This document shows, piece by piece, positions 12,289 through 23,779 of a stretch of DNA of 64,000 nucleotides. Under the pieces are notes generated by a model that saw nothing but the letters and a program-made list of their open reading frames with translations, was not told where the DNA came from and ran no database searches. Origin of the DNA: Aaosphaeria pasadenensis (taxonomy: Eukaryota; Ascomycota; Dothideomycetes; Pleosporales); NCBI GenBank assembly GCA_022813625.1, contig JAKLMB010000002.1, forward strand, positions 310,001-374,000. The letters are read 5' to 3'. Both the position numbers and the translations under genes were made by a program. The first letter of the stretch is position 1, and each line of letters begins with the position of its first letter.

Positions 12289-13537
12289 CGCCTCAGGTCA
12301 GATCGGGTAACTTTTCAATAAAGGTAAAAGTAGAAAAGGTGGTCACCGACGTAAGGTGTCTTCAAGACAGATGAAGCTGTCTTGGCGGAACATCATATTG
12401 AGCCCTGTAACGGGCATTAGATCGATACCTGTCAGGGAATAAAGTGCCCAAGTGGGGGTCAACGATTCACACGTGAGTACGCGAGCTGTTGGATGTCGCG
12501 ACGGGGTGCCTTCCCCAAATAAACTCCGCACATTGGCTCCCTTCTCTTGCTTCGATTTGGTCATTACTACAACGCCACAAAGCAATGACGGTACCTTTTT
12601 TGACCATTCAATCCACCTGGCTTCTGAATTACCTTTTTTCAGCTTTGACTCAAGGAAGCGCATGTTTACAACATCAATTGATTGTCGCCGGTCAATGACC
12701 GATTGCGACGATACGAGATCTCTTTCACCTGTGATCTAGAGCTTCAACGCGTCTCCTCACACAGGCCATGGCTGGTCCATTGCAGCCGGACTGCGATAGG
12801 CGCTCGCACGATGCAATCCAACCTAAGGTGAGAAACTTTGCTATCTATTGTCATGCCATATCTGGACAATGGAACATCACATATCGGTTCAAATTCGGCC
12901 GTTCTGTCATAGCTACACTAGGTCATCTGTCGACATAGCAATACTTGGGTCCAGAATATTTTCATTGTATTTCGAAGAATCACTTCGTCCTGACGCCACA
13001 GAGGTGTCTGTTCGCTACGTGGTGCTGAGCTTTTAGCTTGCGAAAGCTTCAAGAAGATCGGTGCTGGAGCACTCAGAGCCGGCGACTTCCCCAATCATTC
13101 AGGACTTGTACCACTCATCCAATTCAAACTATATACTGAGAATTTAGCAGATATCCTCCTCTAATCTCCATACGCAAACCACTAAGATTGAAGGAACGAT
13201 GTATCCCACGGAGCTTTCCATGAAAGCACCACAAGCACATTCTAGTGCATGTGATAATGTATACCCAAAGAGCAGTACAGGCCCGAATAACCAAACCTCG
13301 AAGATTACGGTCAGTCAGGGCGCACAAGGGTGGGAGTCCGTTCATCGTGGTATATCGCCGCCTCCAATCAAACGGACCTTTTCAACTACTTCGGATTGCG
13401 ACCGTACCGACAGGACAGCGAAGGAGCATACTTTGCAATGTCTTCCAGGTAATCAGAGAGAGGATGCACTGTAAGAAGCGTTATCACGCCACTCCAAAAG
13501 GTCCATGCTAACATTTTTGAGCTTTCAACAGGCATCA
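12289..13537. other. Divergent promoter region scy1 / PHD-forkhead gene
   Basis: About 1.2 kb between the start of scy1 and the first secure ATG of the PHD-forkhead gene. It should contain both promoters. On the minus strand a stop-free frame of ~132 codons (12343 to ~12738) and on the plus strand two overlapping frames (13199-13474 and 13245-13511) look slightly protein-like. The plus-strand frames end near a plausible donor at 13449 that faces an acceptor (ctttcaacag) at ~13530, so an upstream exon or a 5' UTR intron is possible. Confidence 0.4.
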
Positions 13538-15751
13538 ATGGGTGGCTCCGCTGGCGCTAGTCGTTCCTTGATGATATCTAGGTATGTCAACATGAATATG
13601 GCTTTTTCCTAATGTATCTAACCCAAGTCATACGAGAGTAGTGATTATCGGCCCCCTACTGCTTCCGAATCCCCCGAGAACAGGCATAGTATTCAGACCA
13701 ACGTGGCCACTGGTGCAAATCGTGCTAAGACCCTGGTCGAAGATTCAAATTCAAAGTTGATATCAAGGCGGTCGTCCGGGAATGCTCACAAATGCGCTCA
13801 GTGCCAGAAGAGTACAGGGACGAGCTACGATCCTTTCATCAAATGTCCCACTTGCCGACGTCGATTCCATGAAGGCTGCCGGAAACCAAATCTTCGCACG
13901 CCGGCAGAGAAGTCAGTATCCTGGTCCGGTGCAGTCTCTTCGAACCCCAAATATAGACTAACCCTAGCATAGAGCATTGTGGCAGTGTTATGTCTGCGTC
14001 AAGAAAGCTCATCGACTACCTGCACCATCCAGAGCTAGCCCCAACAGCGCGGCGGATCGAGCAAGACCGTTCCCAAGTACTCTGGGCTCAGCTGCGGACT
14101 ACAGCACCCACGAAAGACCACATCACTACTACATTGGAAATTCAACACCAATGACACCCAACAAGAAAGCACGTGGCATGACAACTATGCAAAATGAGTC
14201 CAATGTTTTGAAGTCTTTGGGTGGTTTCGACCTTGGCAAAATGGTTGATGAGTCAACTCTCGTCGATAACACAGTGAGTGCAGAACAAGCAGACATGACC
14301 GGCCTCGGACACGGTACTCTAGAAATTCCCAACACTCCTACGCAAAGGTCCAGCCAGATACTCAGCCAAGCTCTTATTCCTGGTCACTTACTGCTTGCAA
14401 ACGGATCCAATCTTACTGGTTCCATTAGTGGAGGCAAGAGTCCTGGCACCAGCACAGCTCCTAGGAGTTTAAGCCTCCAAGGTGACAGTACAGACTCCCC
14501 TTCCATGATGCTATGTCCCGTCTGTAATCTTCGAAATATCCTCAAACAGAAAGGTACCCTAGCCTTGATGTGGTATGTACTGAGAAGTCTTTTTAATATA
14601 CACCCGTGACTAATCGGAACAGTCATCGATGCAAGTCAAGGAAGCTGAACTCAAGTCAGCCCGATTCTGTGCCTATTATCCCAGAAACACCGGACTGTGA
14701 CTCTGAAGCTCCCAAATTGCCAACATCGACTACAGTCAATGTAATCTGCAATCAACCTACCAATACCAAATATAGCTATAAGAAGTTAATCGGGTTGGCC
14801 TTGCTCGCGTCGAAGGCACCTGCGTTGACTGCTGCTGAGATACGGGATAGTATTGCAACTAGGTTTCCAGATACCTATCGAAAGGGCGTTGACGGGCCAA
14901 AGACGTGGGAGAGAAGTGTACAAGCGATCTTGTCCCAAAGCAACGACTTTAAGAAAGTCGCTGTACCAGGTGAACGGACGTCACAATGGAAATTCGGCAG
15001 TGCAGATACAAGAGATGCATACATGAAACATTTGCCCGAGTTTGCGATCGCAGATTGTAATCCGGCAGGTTCAACATCCTTATCAGCACCAGGCAAGAGT
15101 TCTCAAGAATGCAACCGCGAGCCCGAGTCTTACACGGAGTCAACGAACAATTCAAGTCAGCATTATTCGAAGTCACGACGCCAAGATCAGGTACAATTTA
15201 AGGATAGGACTCATATTCGGAGCAATGAAGAAGCGGTTCAAGCTTTGCATTCCATTGGCTCATTATTAGGGCGGATCCCTCATACGGATCAGATCAACGA
15301 TAATTTGAGAAGGCTTGACCAGGTGATGTCTTTCCTCAAGCAAGGGCAGCAAATTCCTACGGAACCTTCCCAGATACTTGTTGATACCAGGTCAGAGGTG
15401 GAAGAGGCCTTTTCTGACTCGAGCGAGGAGATGACCCGAGAAGATATCAATAGAAAGATAGCAGAAACAAGGACAAGGCCGTCAAGGAAAGCCAGATTCG
15501 ATAAACATCTTAGACGGAATCACCATCCTTGTGTGAAAACGGGAGATAAGGTCTCCCGTTTCCCATTCACTGGTACGGTCCGACAGGCACAACACAGTGG
15601 TTATGGTCGGCCAAGCAACCACCGAACACTTGAGGGGAATTCTGCTATTCCATCGGGCTCTGCCTTCATGCTTCCCGAAAGCCAATTAGTCGTCCGTGGC
15701 GGGTCACGAGTAGGGTTTATTCAACCTGGATCTTACGATAAGCCCTACTAA
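13538..15751 (+). CDS. PHD-finger and forkhead (winged-helix) domain nuclear protein
   Basis: Probable chromatin-associated transcription regulator. Four exons: 13538-13581, 13642-13911, 13973-14572 and 14623-15751, giving 680 residues. A PHD-type zinc finger at ~62-117 shows CAQC, then CPTC, then HEGC and finally WQCYVC, the last piece being assembled across intron 2. A second CxxC pair (CPVC ... CHRC, ~285-308) is assembled across intron 3. A forkhead-like winged helix at ~353-430 begins YSYKKLIGLALLAS, continues with WERSVQAILSQSNDF and ends SQWKFG; in canonical forkheads the recognition helix is close to WxNSIRHxLSxNxxF. The remainder is Ser/Pro-rich and disordered. The start is uncertain: the ATG at 13538 follows an acceptor-like ctttcaacag, so the true N-terminus may lie in an upstream exon. 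Known: PHD fingers often read histone tails. Inferred: a DNA- or histone-directed regulator; targets unknown. Confidence 0.8.
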
Positions 15752-16160
15752 TCCTCGCCAGATTAATGGTCGGCCGGTCTTCCCCTAAGACTATTCCTCA
15801 ACTTGACGATTCATAACATGCATTGGCGGGTGATTTCATCGGAAGAAGCTTTTTATTGTGCATTATACCCAATTCTCTTGGTGCTTTTAGTATGGTGATA
15901 GGGGATGCTTCCAGATCGTGGAAGCGAATCATATTATTCTCTTAAGAATTCTAAAGTCGTAGACACTGGTATTGATTCCGGCACTTTGGTGGATTGGTGT
16001 CAGATCTCTCCGGTGCCAACTATATCTGGCCTCAGACATAGAGTTCACCAACGAATGAATACTGCCTGTGTTATCCGGGCACATAACCCCCCGTTTTCGA
16101 AAACATACTGATTCCTCCCAACTGACGACACGGCTTCTTTTCGTGATTCGAGTTTATCTT
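15752..16160. other. Short convergent intergenic region
   Basis: About 400 bp between two converging stop codons. It is A/T-leaning and no feature is evident. Presumably it contains both 3' UTRs. Confidence 0.5.
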
Positions 16161-17438
16161 TCACCAATGTCCCACCTTGGTATTAGGTGCAGGCGTCTGG
16201 TAAGTAGTAGACCAGCTTGCGGTGTACGCTTGTGATCCAATGATGGTCAAACTCTTCTTGTTAGTATACGTTGCACTTGTCACTGCTGACTTTTTAATCC
16301 ATGTAGACCAATCCGGATGTGTAGTAACACCTGTAACCTGGGCAAGAGGGACTTGCGTCGTTTCGGCGTATGCGCCGGACCACACGGTGGGTCCAGGTAT
16401 GGGATATGTCGTTATGCAAGACGTCGATTTTGTTGTTTTGGTATTTGTCGAACAATATACCTAATCATCAGGTCAGCAAAACCGAGAACTTTGGGAGAAA
16501 AAGTACAGTGAGATTCACATCATATACGACGCCGGGATCTTCATAAGAATATGCGCCGGGAAATGATACACCTTCAGGCAACTCCACGTCTCCATCGCCC
16601 GTTACTTCAATCTGCACGCAGTTGGGGTAGAACTGTGCACCGCGGATTGGATTCACTTCAAACGACACTTCGCCCTCATGGAGGCCGATCATTTCCGCGC
16701 GGATGATGTAGCTGTTGTGCAGATGCGTTAGCGGAATTGATGGAGCAAGTCATGGTGTATGTACGTACTGTCCGGCTTTCAGCCCCTTGGGAATCCGAAC
16801 GTTCATGCTGCCCTGGTTTTTCGCAATGTCGGAAGTCGTCGACCATTTTCCTGGATTGGGAAACGTGGATTCTTCGTAGAGACCTGAGTGCCAAAGCTTG
16901 ACGAAAGAGTTCTCGGTTGGCGGGTCCGGGGAGATGTAGACGAGTGATGGCCCTGCAATGATCAATTTCCCAAATCTTGTCTTTTGTGACCGTGTAAACA
17001 CGGATGAGACATACCGTGATGGGAGTCTGCAATAACATCGTCTGTCGTACTTCGTTTGTCATGATGCCTAGAACCATGTGAGATCGCATAGCATTGTCTT
17101 CAAAAAAGCGAACAATTACCAATCGAAGGTCAAGTTATCGCCGGGAGCAACTTTGATCGTGTCTGCAGCCTGGACATCTCCCATGACATTGCATCGCAAG
17201 TCGATAGAGGTCAAGTTCTTTACGGGAGAGTTGTTGTAACCCCCTTGACCAGGCGCGCCATTGTAGGCTGGAATGCGGATGCCTTTGAAGGAGCCTTGAT
17301 CGACTCCATTAACGAAAACACCCTGGTTCAGATAAATATCATCGCAGTATCTACGGCGTGTAAACTCACCCAAATAAACGTATGAGCAAAAGCCTGCCCT
17401 TGGAGGAGCGCCAAAATCAACGCGGATGATCGATACAT
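16161..17438 (-). CDS. AA9 lytic polysaccharide monooxygenase (secreted copper enzyme)
   Basis: Secreted mono-copper enzyme that cleaves cellulose or related beta-glucans oxidatively (AA9, formerly GH61). Six exons: 17438-17370, 17322-17120, 17067-17015, 16952-16769, 16711-16519 and 16460-16161, giving about 333 residues. An 18-residue signal peptide (begins MYRSSALILALLQ) is cut after QAFA, leaving His19 as the new N-terminus, exactly the histidine-brace position. The second copper ligand is in DSHHGPSLVY, and the axial Tyr and its Gln neighbour are in AQFYPNCVQIEV. Cysteines able to form the usual disulfides are present (LRCNV and PNCVQ). The C-terminal ~95 residues are a Ser/Thr-rich extension without a CBM1. 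The last donor could instead be at 16506 (ACT|gtac), adding four residues; GAT|gtgaat at 16518 is preferred because it restores the family's VYDVY ending. Substrate specificity cannot be read from the sequence. Confidence 0.92.
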
Positions 17439-18192
17439 ACTGGCAGTTCAAAATGCAGCGAAGGGAACCAGATAGTAGAATATTATGGCCACGGGGGATG
17501 TCACCAAGATATATGATTGATAATACCACGCCAGGTCTTGGTTGTAACAAGAGTGTTAGTCGGGCAGCTACATTGCGTTTAATCTATTTCCACAAGCATT
17601 CATATTACACTTTGAAGTGTAATATATCGCCGGACATGCAAATGTATGATTTTCGCGCCACGACCTAGCGGCTACGCGGGAAGCTATATTCTCAGTGGGT
17701 TATTCATGGATATTGAGCCGTATATTCAAGGCCAAGCAATGGGTTGCTGGATGTTGCACCGGGAATGGGGTCATCGGAATCTTCGCTGACGGTTAGGAAT
17801 CCTTGCAAACCGACTATAGTCGCTCTCACATAACATGTACACTGTTTCTAGTTTCCAGCATTACCCGTGAAAAGTAAATCATTAGCAAAGGAAGCACTCA
17901 ATATTCGACTCACAATTAATAGGGACACCGTTAGTTCGCTCAAGTATGCACTGACTGGTCCTCTTATGAACCGTGACTGTGACTCCAAACATGATATCTA
18001 TTTCTTCATCATGTCATTATTTCATAGTTACAGTGGAGTGTGTAGTAAATAATGCTTTCATATATTGTTTGATCATTATTCGTCAGTCGTCTATGGTGAG
18101 GATGTCTAGCTCTACTCTAGCTTCCCAAGCCCAATTCATGTGTTGAGCGTGCTCTACTGCAGCTTCCGAATGGGTAATAATGAGGATTAAGT
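17439..18192. other. Intergenic region upstream of the AA9 gene
   Basis: About 750 bp, A/T-rich, between the LPMO start and the 3' end of the DUF3176 gene. It should hold the LPMO promoter. No conserved coding frame or clear repeat was recognised. Confidence 0.5.
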
Positions 18193-20228
18193 CTAAGATA
18201 GTCGAGCACTATCTTTATCGTGCTCTAGGTGAACCATGTACTGGCGAGCTTTATGCCAGTACGCCACGTTCGTCGTTCCATGCATGGGGACTTTGTCGTC
18301 CTCTTTCGTTTCCCGGAGCAGGAATAGGAGCGGTAATATATTGTTTCCCCACAATGGCAGAGCAGCGCGATGCGTTATAAAGATAACAGCGAAGAAGAAC
18401 ACAACTCCAGCCGCGAGCACGATTGCCGGTAGTATGAGCCAAACCCATTCGATGCGTACAAAGGTTGCTACAACCATTGTTTCACCGCCAGTCATGTCAG
18501 CATTCTCTGCGCCGTTGGCAATGTAGGCATTATCACGGAAGGATTTCGTGATCGCTTTGCCCACGTTGTTCATAGCGCAGGTGAGATGATCGTCGGAATG
18601 GCCGCAGCCTGATATGTTTCCGAGGAAGACAGCCTCAATCACATCCGCGGCAGCCCCGACTTTTGCTTGGGTGAACGAAGGTGGATCCACGGGACGATAA
18701 TCAAGGGCTCCGGCGATGCCCATAACCCAGCCAGAGAAAATCCCTGCTAAATATTGCTTCAAAGAGAGAAATGCCAACTGTTCCAAGCCAAATTGCAGTT
18801 CAAACTCCTCTTTCACCCATTCTTTCCCCTTCCTGTACTCGACAGTATGCTTCGAAGTATATCCCGGTGGTGCCCACGGTGGATTGATTGTGACATGCGG
18901 GGACGGAGATCCGGTCATATTGTACTCGCACCAGGGCTCGTTGAGTGCAGTTTGTTGGTACCTGGACTCGGACACAGAGTCTTGTACCTTTTGTGCACAG
19001 AATTCCAGTACACATTCAGTTGCAACAAATTTCGTGGTGGTATTACTGAGGGAATAGTTCCGGTTTTGTAAAAGTCCATCGTCTTGAGCCATTACGTATT
19101 GGAAAACAGGGAAAAGGTTCAGCAGTGCGTCCGTGTCGTATATCCGAGGATTTCGAACAGAACTGATGTTCATATGTGTGCCTCCGGCAGACACAAAATT
19201 CATTGAAACTCCTTCCTCTATGCCAATACTGCAGTTGTTCGGGTTTGACAAATGTCCACATTCCATTTTCAGCATGGAACTGATGTCCTCGCAACGTGGC
19301 CGGGCGACAAGGGTAACGAGTGGCGGGAATGTGCAGTTACCAGTAGTACATGTGTACTGGGGTATTGACCATGGCTCCGATGGATCTACGTTTAGAATCG
19401 AATTGTAGATGTTTGCCTTGACCGAAGGATTGATGTTTTGGACTATCCGAGTTTAGAAATAGTGCAATACAAATTAAAGGGTTCATTACCTCCGTCGCCT
19501 ACAAGTGTGCCAACCGAGTCGAACAATGAAGCGTTTGCGACGCGTGCCTGTTGTGTTGCATCGGGTACACTCTTTGGGTAGTATCGCACTAAGTTCTGGA
19601 CGAATGGGTCGAAACCCAATGCTAATATCACGGCGAGGCACCCAAGTGTCGAGAGATGCCTTTGATCATTAGTCAACTTCTTTGAGTTCTGGGAAAGTTC
19701 AACGTACAAGCCTTTGGTCAAGCCTATCAAATCAAAGCATCCAATAACACCTCGACTGGCCAAATCGAAAGTTCTAAGTCCGCTAAGGGGACGGGACTTC
19801 TCCTCAACCCAGCTCCACTTCAGTTGTCCCAGCGCACGGCTGACTGGGATGAGAAGCAACCCTTTAGATATCATGCTAAGGAATGAGATCGCCGTGTTGA
19901 GAGAGATATTTGTCCAATCTGGCTGCTCTTTGCCATCGTAGACGGCGAGAAGAGCTATGAGGGCGCCAAACGCTGCAACCGAAGCAACCAGACTAAGAAT
20001 CTCGATATACCAGACATCTCCGAAGGTTGACAACTCGAAGCCCGTTTCGACGCCATCTGATGTTGTCTGTAACGCCCGTCCATTGTCATAAAGTGGAACA
20101 CTCGAATAGTATGGACCTTCTCCGTCCTTTGGTACATGTCGCGCATTCTCTTCCAGTGGCGACACTGGGCTGTGTGGCCGACTGTTCAGCTTTGATGCTG
20201 AGGGACTGCCTCGAGTCATTTCAAACAT
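18193..20228 (-). CDS. DUF3176 family membrane protein
   Basis: Member of a fungal membrane-protein family of unknown function (DUF3176), expanded in filamentous ascomycetes. Two exons: 20228-19490 and 19442-18193, giving 662 residues. The N-terminal ~70 residues are Ser/Pro-rich and probably cytosolic. Hydrophobic segments appear near 76-98 (begins IEILSLVASVAAFGALIAL), ~105-130 and ~195-210, and the last spans the sequence VWLILPAIVLAAGVVFFFAV near residue 595. Between them lies a large, probably extracytoplasmic region with several Cys and many Asn-x-Ser/Thr sites (NCSIG, NISSV, NYSL, NTTTK, NMTG, NISG). The short tail is basic. The single intron (gtaatg...gatag) is well supported because it joins GDG to VQNINPS, a region typical of this family. 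No substrate or partner can be inferred. The start might be at Met4 instead. Confidence 0.85.
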
Positions 20229-21850
20229 CTTCGTACTGCAGAGTTTATTTCAAATGCTAGCACTTGAGCATCCCGAACGTAAACAGGAGCTGTTGGAGAC
20301 AATTAGGTTGAGCCGCTTCTTGCTGAACTCCTCGAGTGTAGAACCGGAACGTAGATGGCGAAGCGGGTGCATTTAAGAACCCGTTACGGAGTGCGCTTGC
20401 ACAAATAGCAGAGATCATCCTTACAGTAAAACTGGGGGCTGTGTGTTGCACATCTCGGAACGTCGGTTGCCTTATGGGCCTTGGGTACCCAACCAGATTC
20501 TTATACTCTGTGCTTGGCTCTTGTGTGCTCCTGTGAGGCCTTTGTGCTGATTTTGCTTAGATGGATGAAGACCATGAGTTAGAATGAAGGGTGATCTGCG
20601 CTTCCCAAGAAGCTGTGTCATTCACGATAATTTCCCATTCAGCAGCGGAGTGTCTGTGTGGAGTTCAACATTGTATGCCTGTAAGTAAGATGTTACTATG
20701 ATTAGTACTGTCAGGCTATCGTGTAACAACACCAAGGTCCCATTAGCCCCATAACTGCTCATTACTTCGCCAGCCTCGTATACTTTAGTGGGTTGAGGGA
20801 TCTCTCAAAAACGATGGACTTCCGTAGCCATAAGTAGGTACACAAGCCCCATGGAAACGAAATCGCGAATTCTGACTTAATGCAACCTCGAGGACATTTG
20901 TTGTACTCTTTCGTTTTTGACAACAAGTCCTTCCGAGCGCCGCTCAATAGATTAGCTATAATGCATCACTCAGTGGATACAATTGTACGCAGTATTTATC
21001 TTGTCAATGGCCAGATTGGTAAGCATCTTTTGGAAAACAATGGTAACAGGCAACGTAGAGAGGTTGGCTGTATTCAGCTATTTTTCCCCTGTTAGTCTTT
21101 TTCACGCGTAATCGGACCTCTTCAGGAAAAGCAAAGACTGTGGAGTTCAATCGAATGCTCTGTAGAGCATCTGTAGCCTGAAAATCTAGGATGTTCTTGG
21201 GCTTTTGTATTCCGTACTTCGTACCTACTCTTTATTTATTTGGCTCGATACAGGACAGAGGCTCAGGCTACATCGCTGAACTTAGTAAGCAGATTGTGCG
21301 AAGTAAGTCGAAATGAAATAACAGCATATCTGATTGAGGCTTGACACCAGGGCGGATCCCACATACGGTGGGAAGTGTAGATGTTTCGACAATCCGTTTC
21401 TCTTGTGGCACAGATGTAGCTAGTCAAATATATGTACATACAATGTACAGCCGACGCTGGGTACTTCGTACAAGAAAGGTAGCCCCAAGACCACATGGAT
21501 ATCGAGCTCAGAATGTCGTAGAGGCAAAACATCTTAGGGGCGGAAGAGCCATGGAGCACGAGCATTGCTTTCTGGGTACTTGTACTCCGTGTATACCTAA
21601 AACAAGAGAATTAGGGAGGTCGACGTGTGCCAAGCCGAGGTTGGTGATGGTCAAAGCAACCCCTGCACGTGTGGTGGGTGGGTGTTGGACGCGCCGCCCC
21701 GCGTAGTGCAGTCGCGTCTGTCAAGTCCTTTTATCGCACTCATCGACTCCACATCATCCATCCATCACCACAAAACACACCTTCACATCTTCCTACCTTC
21801 AGAGCTTTCATTATCATCATACCGAACGTCAAGTCAATCCCGAAAACAAA
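20229..21850. other. Divergent intergenic region
   Basis: About 1.6 kb between divergent genes. The middle (20.7-21.4 kb) is A/T-rich with no supported gene. A TACTCCGTG variant of the recurrent element is at 21583. The ~150 bp before 21851 are pyrimidine-rich with CATC/CCAC tracts, likely the core promoter and leader of the plus-strand gene. Confidence 0.5.
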
Positions 21851-22565
21851 ATGATGCTTTCCGCGAATCCGTTCTTTCCTCCGCAGACATTCTATACACC
21901 CTTGCGGCCGTCGCCACTGGCTGAACGCCCCGCGAATGTACTCTCCCGACCTTTCACATTTACGATGCCTACGCAATCAGACAAGACGTCGACACCTGTA
22001 CCAAAGAGAACGCACAAGCCAAATCCAGTCATCCAATCCCGCGATGTCGCCTCGCAAAGGCGACGCGACATGTTCTTTAAAAGAGTCCAGAAGGACCGAG
22101 AAGACCGGAAGTGGGAGGCGCGAGGTGATCAGGTAAGCCTTCCCATGACTACTCCGAGGGATTACAAACTAATTGCATCACTAGATTCAGAGGTTAGACT
22201 TCATCTCGGACCAAAGGAAATGGGAGGCTGCGAAGGCGCGGCAAGCTCCCGAAGTGCCCGAAGAATACCTCGATCAGGAGTTTGAAGAGTTTGTCGCATC
22301 GCAATCCGATGAGCAATACATGGAGCGCGACGTCTCTGAAGCCGAGTGGATCGCTGCACAAGAAGAGCACGAACTACAACAGATGATCGCGTCGATGGAG
22401 GAAGCAGACGGTGACGATAATGACCGAATGTCACAACATTACGGAAGTGACGATGAAGATTATGATCAAATCTTCATGGAATGTGCGAACCTCACAGACT
22501 GTACACAGCAAGAGCAACCGTCAAGTTCGAATTCTGACGATCCGGATGCGATGGACATGAGTTGA
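21851..22565 (+). CDS. Acidic hypothetical protein
   Basis: Function not recognised. Two exons: 21851-22132 and 22185-22565, joined in phase 0 through a 52-nt gtaag...actag intron, giving 220 residues. The first 35 residues are Pro/Phe-rich; there is a second Met at residue 39 (TFTMPTQSDK). A basic segment (SQRRRDMFFKRVQKDREDRKW) leads into a long acidic, probably helical region (PEEYLDQEFEEFVASQ, then SEAEWIAAQEEHELQQMIASME), and the tail is very acidic (GDDNDRMSQHYGSDDEDYDQIFMECANL). The basic-then-acidic layout suggests a nuclear or nucleolar adaptor, but that is inference. The acidic DYDQIF patch resembles tails of nuclear-import adaptors such as Iwr1 only loosely. The intron and codon use look genuine. 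Confidence 0.7.
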
Positions 22566-22729
22566 ACTTAGAAGTTATCCACGCAAACAAGTGGACTGAA
22601 ATCCTTTACGATCATAGTGTTGGAATTTGGGTACACGGTGTCTAGTGGCGTTTTTGTTGCATTCAATGGAGATGTACGTTGGGGTATACTAAGTACGAAT
22701 CGAAGACGAGCAGAGACTCAGCCGAAGAG

Positions 22730-23779
22730 TTATTGAGTGGGGCATCCCTGGTCTATTTCGCCCAAGGCTTCCTGAGCAGCACTCATGTCACCGACTAAAT
22801 CGGGCGGAGGAGAGCCTGCTGCTTGCATCTGCTGATTGTTAGTGGTGCTTTTCGCTTGTGGGTGTGGAAATATACTACCTTTTGCATGCGCTCCACAATG
22901 TATTCTCTGTCCTGTGCATTATTGTCCGAATAGCCCGGTCTATCAAATCGGTCGGTGATCTCTTTAACCAATGTCTGCTGTTCTTGGTATCTCTTTAGAT
23001 CCTCCGCAGACACTAAATCCTTGTTATCCTCCATCCACTTGGGGAACTTATCATCTAACTCTTTCATCGGCTCGTATAGAACTTCCTTGTTCGTCAACTG
23101 CTCCATCATGCCCATCAAAACTTTGGAGAAATCCTCATCATTGCCCTCCCCACCGAAGCCTCCACTCTCCATCTCCTTCAACATCTGTGCGAGTATATCA
23201 TCACCGTCCGATGACGCAGCAGCTGCACTCGCTTGGTCTCCAGAGTTCTGCATACGTTCCATAGTCTTTCGTATCGTCTCCTGGAAGTTCTGGTCTGCTT
23301 TTGCTGATGTTCCAGGGGTAGCGGAGCCCTCTCCTATCTCGGCATCTGCCATCGTTCCAGGTCCAGCCTCGCCCATCTCTTTCATAATTTCTTCAAACTG
23401 CTTCGCAAAGTCCTTCTGTCCGAGAAGCTGCTCCATCTCAGCCTGAAGCTGTTTTGCAAATTCGTCATCATCTCCAGCTGCTAGCAAATCTTCAGGATCA
23501 GGCCTGGCAGGGCCAGTCGCGGGCAGTGATGGCGCAGCGGTAGATGCGGAGGCCGAGGCGGGCACCTTGGGTTTAGAGTCGAGTTTCGTGTTGGCGAACT
23601 CTTCTAGTACATCTACACAGATGATTCGGTTAGATGGTGTGTAATTTGCATGTGGAATAACGTGACGACGGACCATCAAGATCTGAGAGATCGTCTTCCT
23701 CAGGATCAGATGCAATTTCGGCTTTGGGAGCTTCCTCCTGCCTTAGGGGAACCTCTTTCTTCGCTGGCTCGTCGGCCAT
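22730..23779 (-). CDS. pex19: Peroxisomal membrane protein import receptor Pex19
   Basis: Cytosolic chaperone and import receptor that binds peroxisomal membrane proteins and docks on Pex3. Three exons: 23779-23674, 23612-22879 and 22828 (or 22831) to 22730, giving 312 or 313 residues. The N-terminus includes an acidic Pex3-binding stretch (DDLSDLDDVLEEFANTKL). A Pro/Ala/Ser linker follows, then amphipathic helices (EFAKQLQAEMEQLL, FAKQFEEIMKEM). The C-terminal helical cargo-binding domain contains VLYEPMKELDDKFPKWM. The protein ends in a CaaX farnesylation box, CPTQ, as in other Pex19 proteins. The last intron ends in a tandem cagcag acceptor, so one Gln is optional. It is divergent from ubc9; the 720-bp spacer contains a TCACGTGA site. 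Assignment is secure. Confidence 0.96.

Noticed and set aside
12343..12738. 132-codon stop-free minus-strand frame just upstream of scy1
   Set aside because: Slightly protein-like, but ends 55 bp before the scy1 start on the same strand and lacks a family match.
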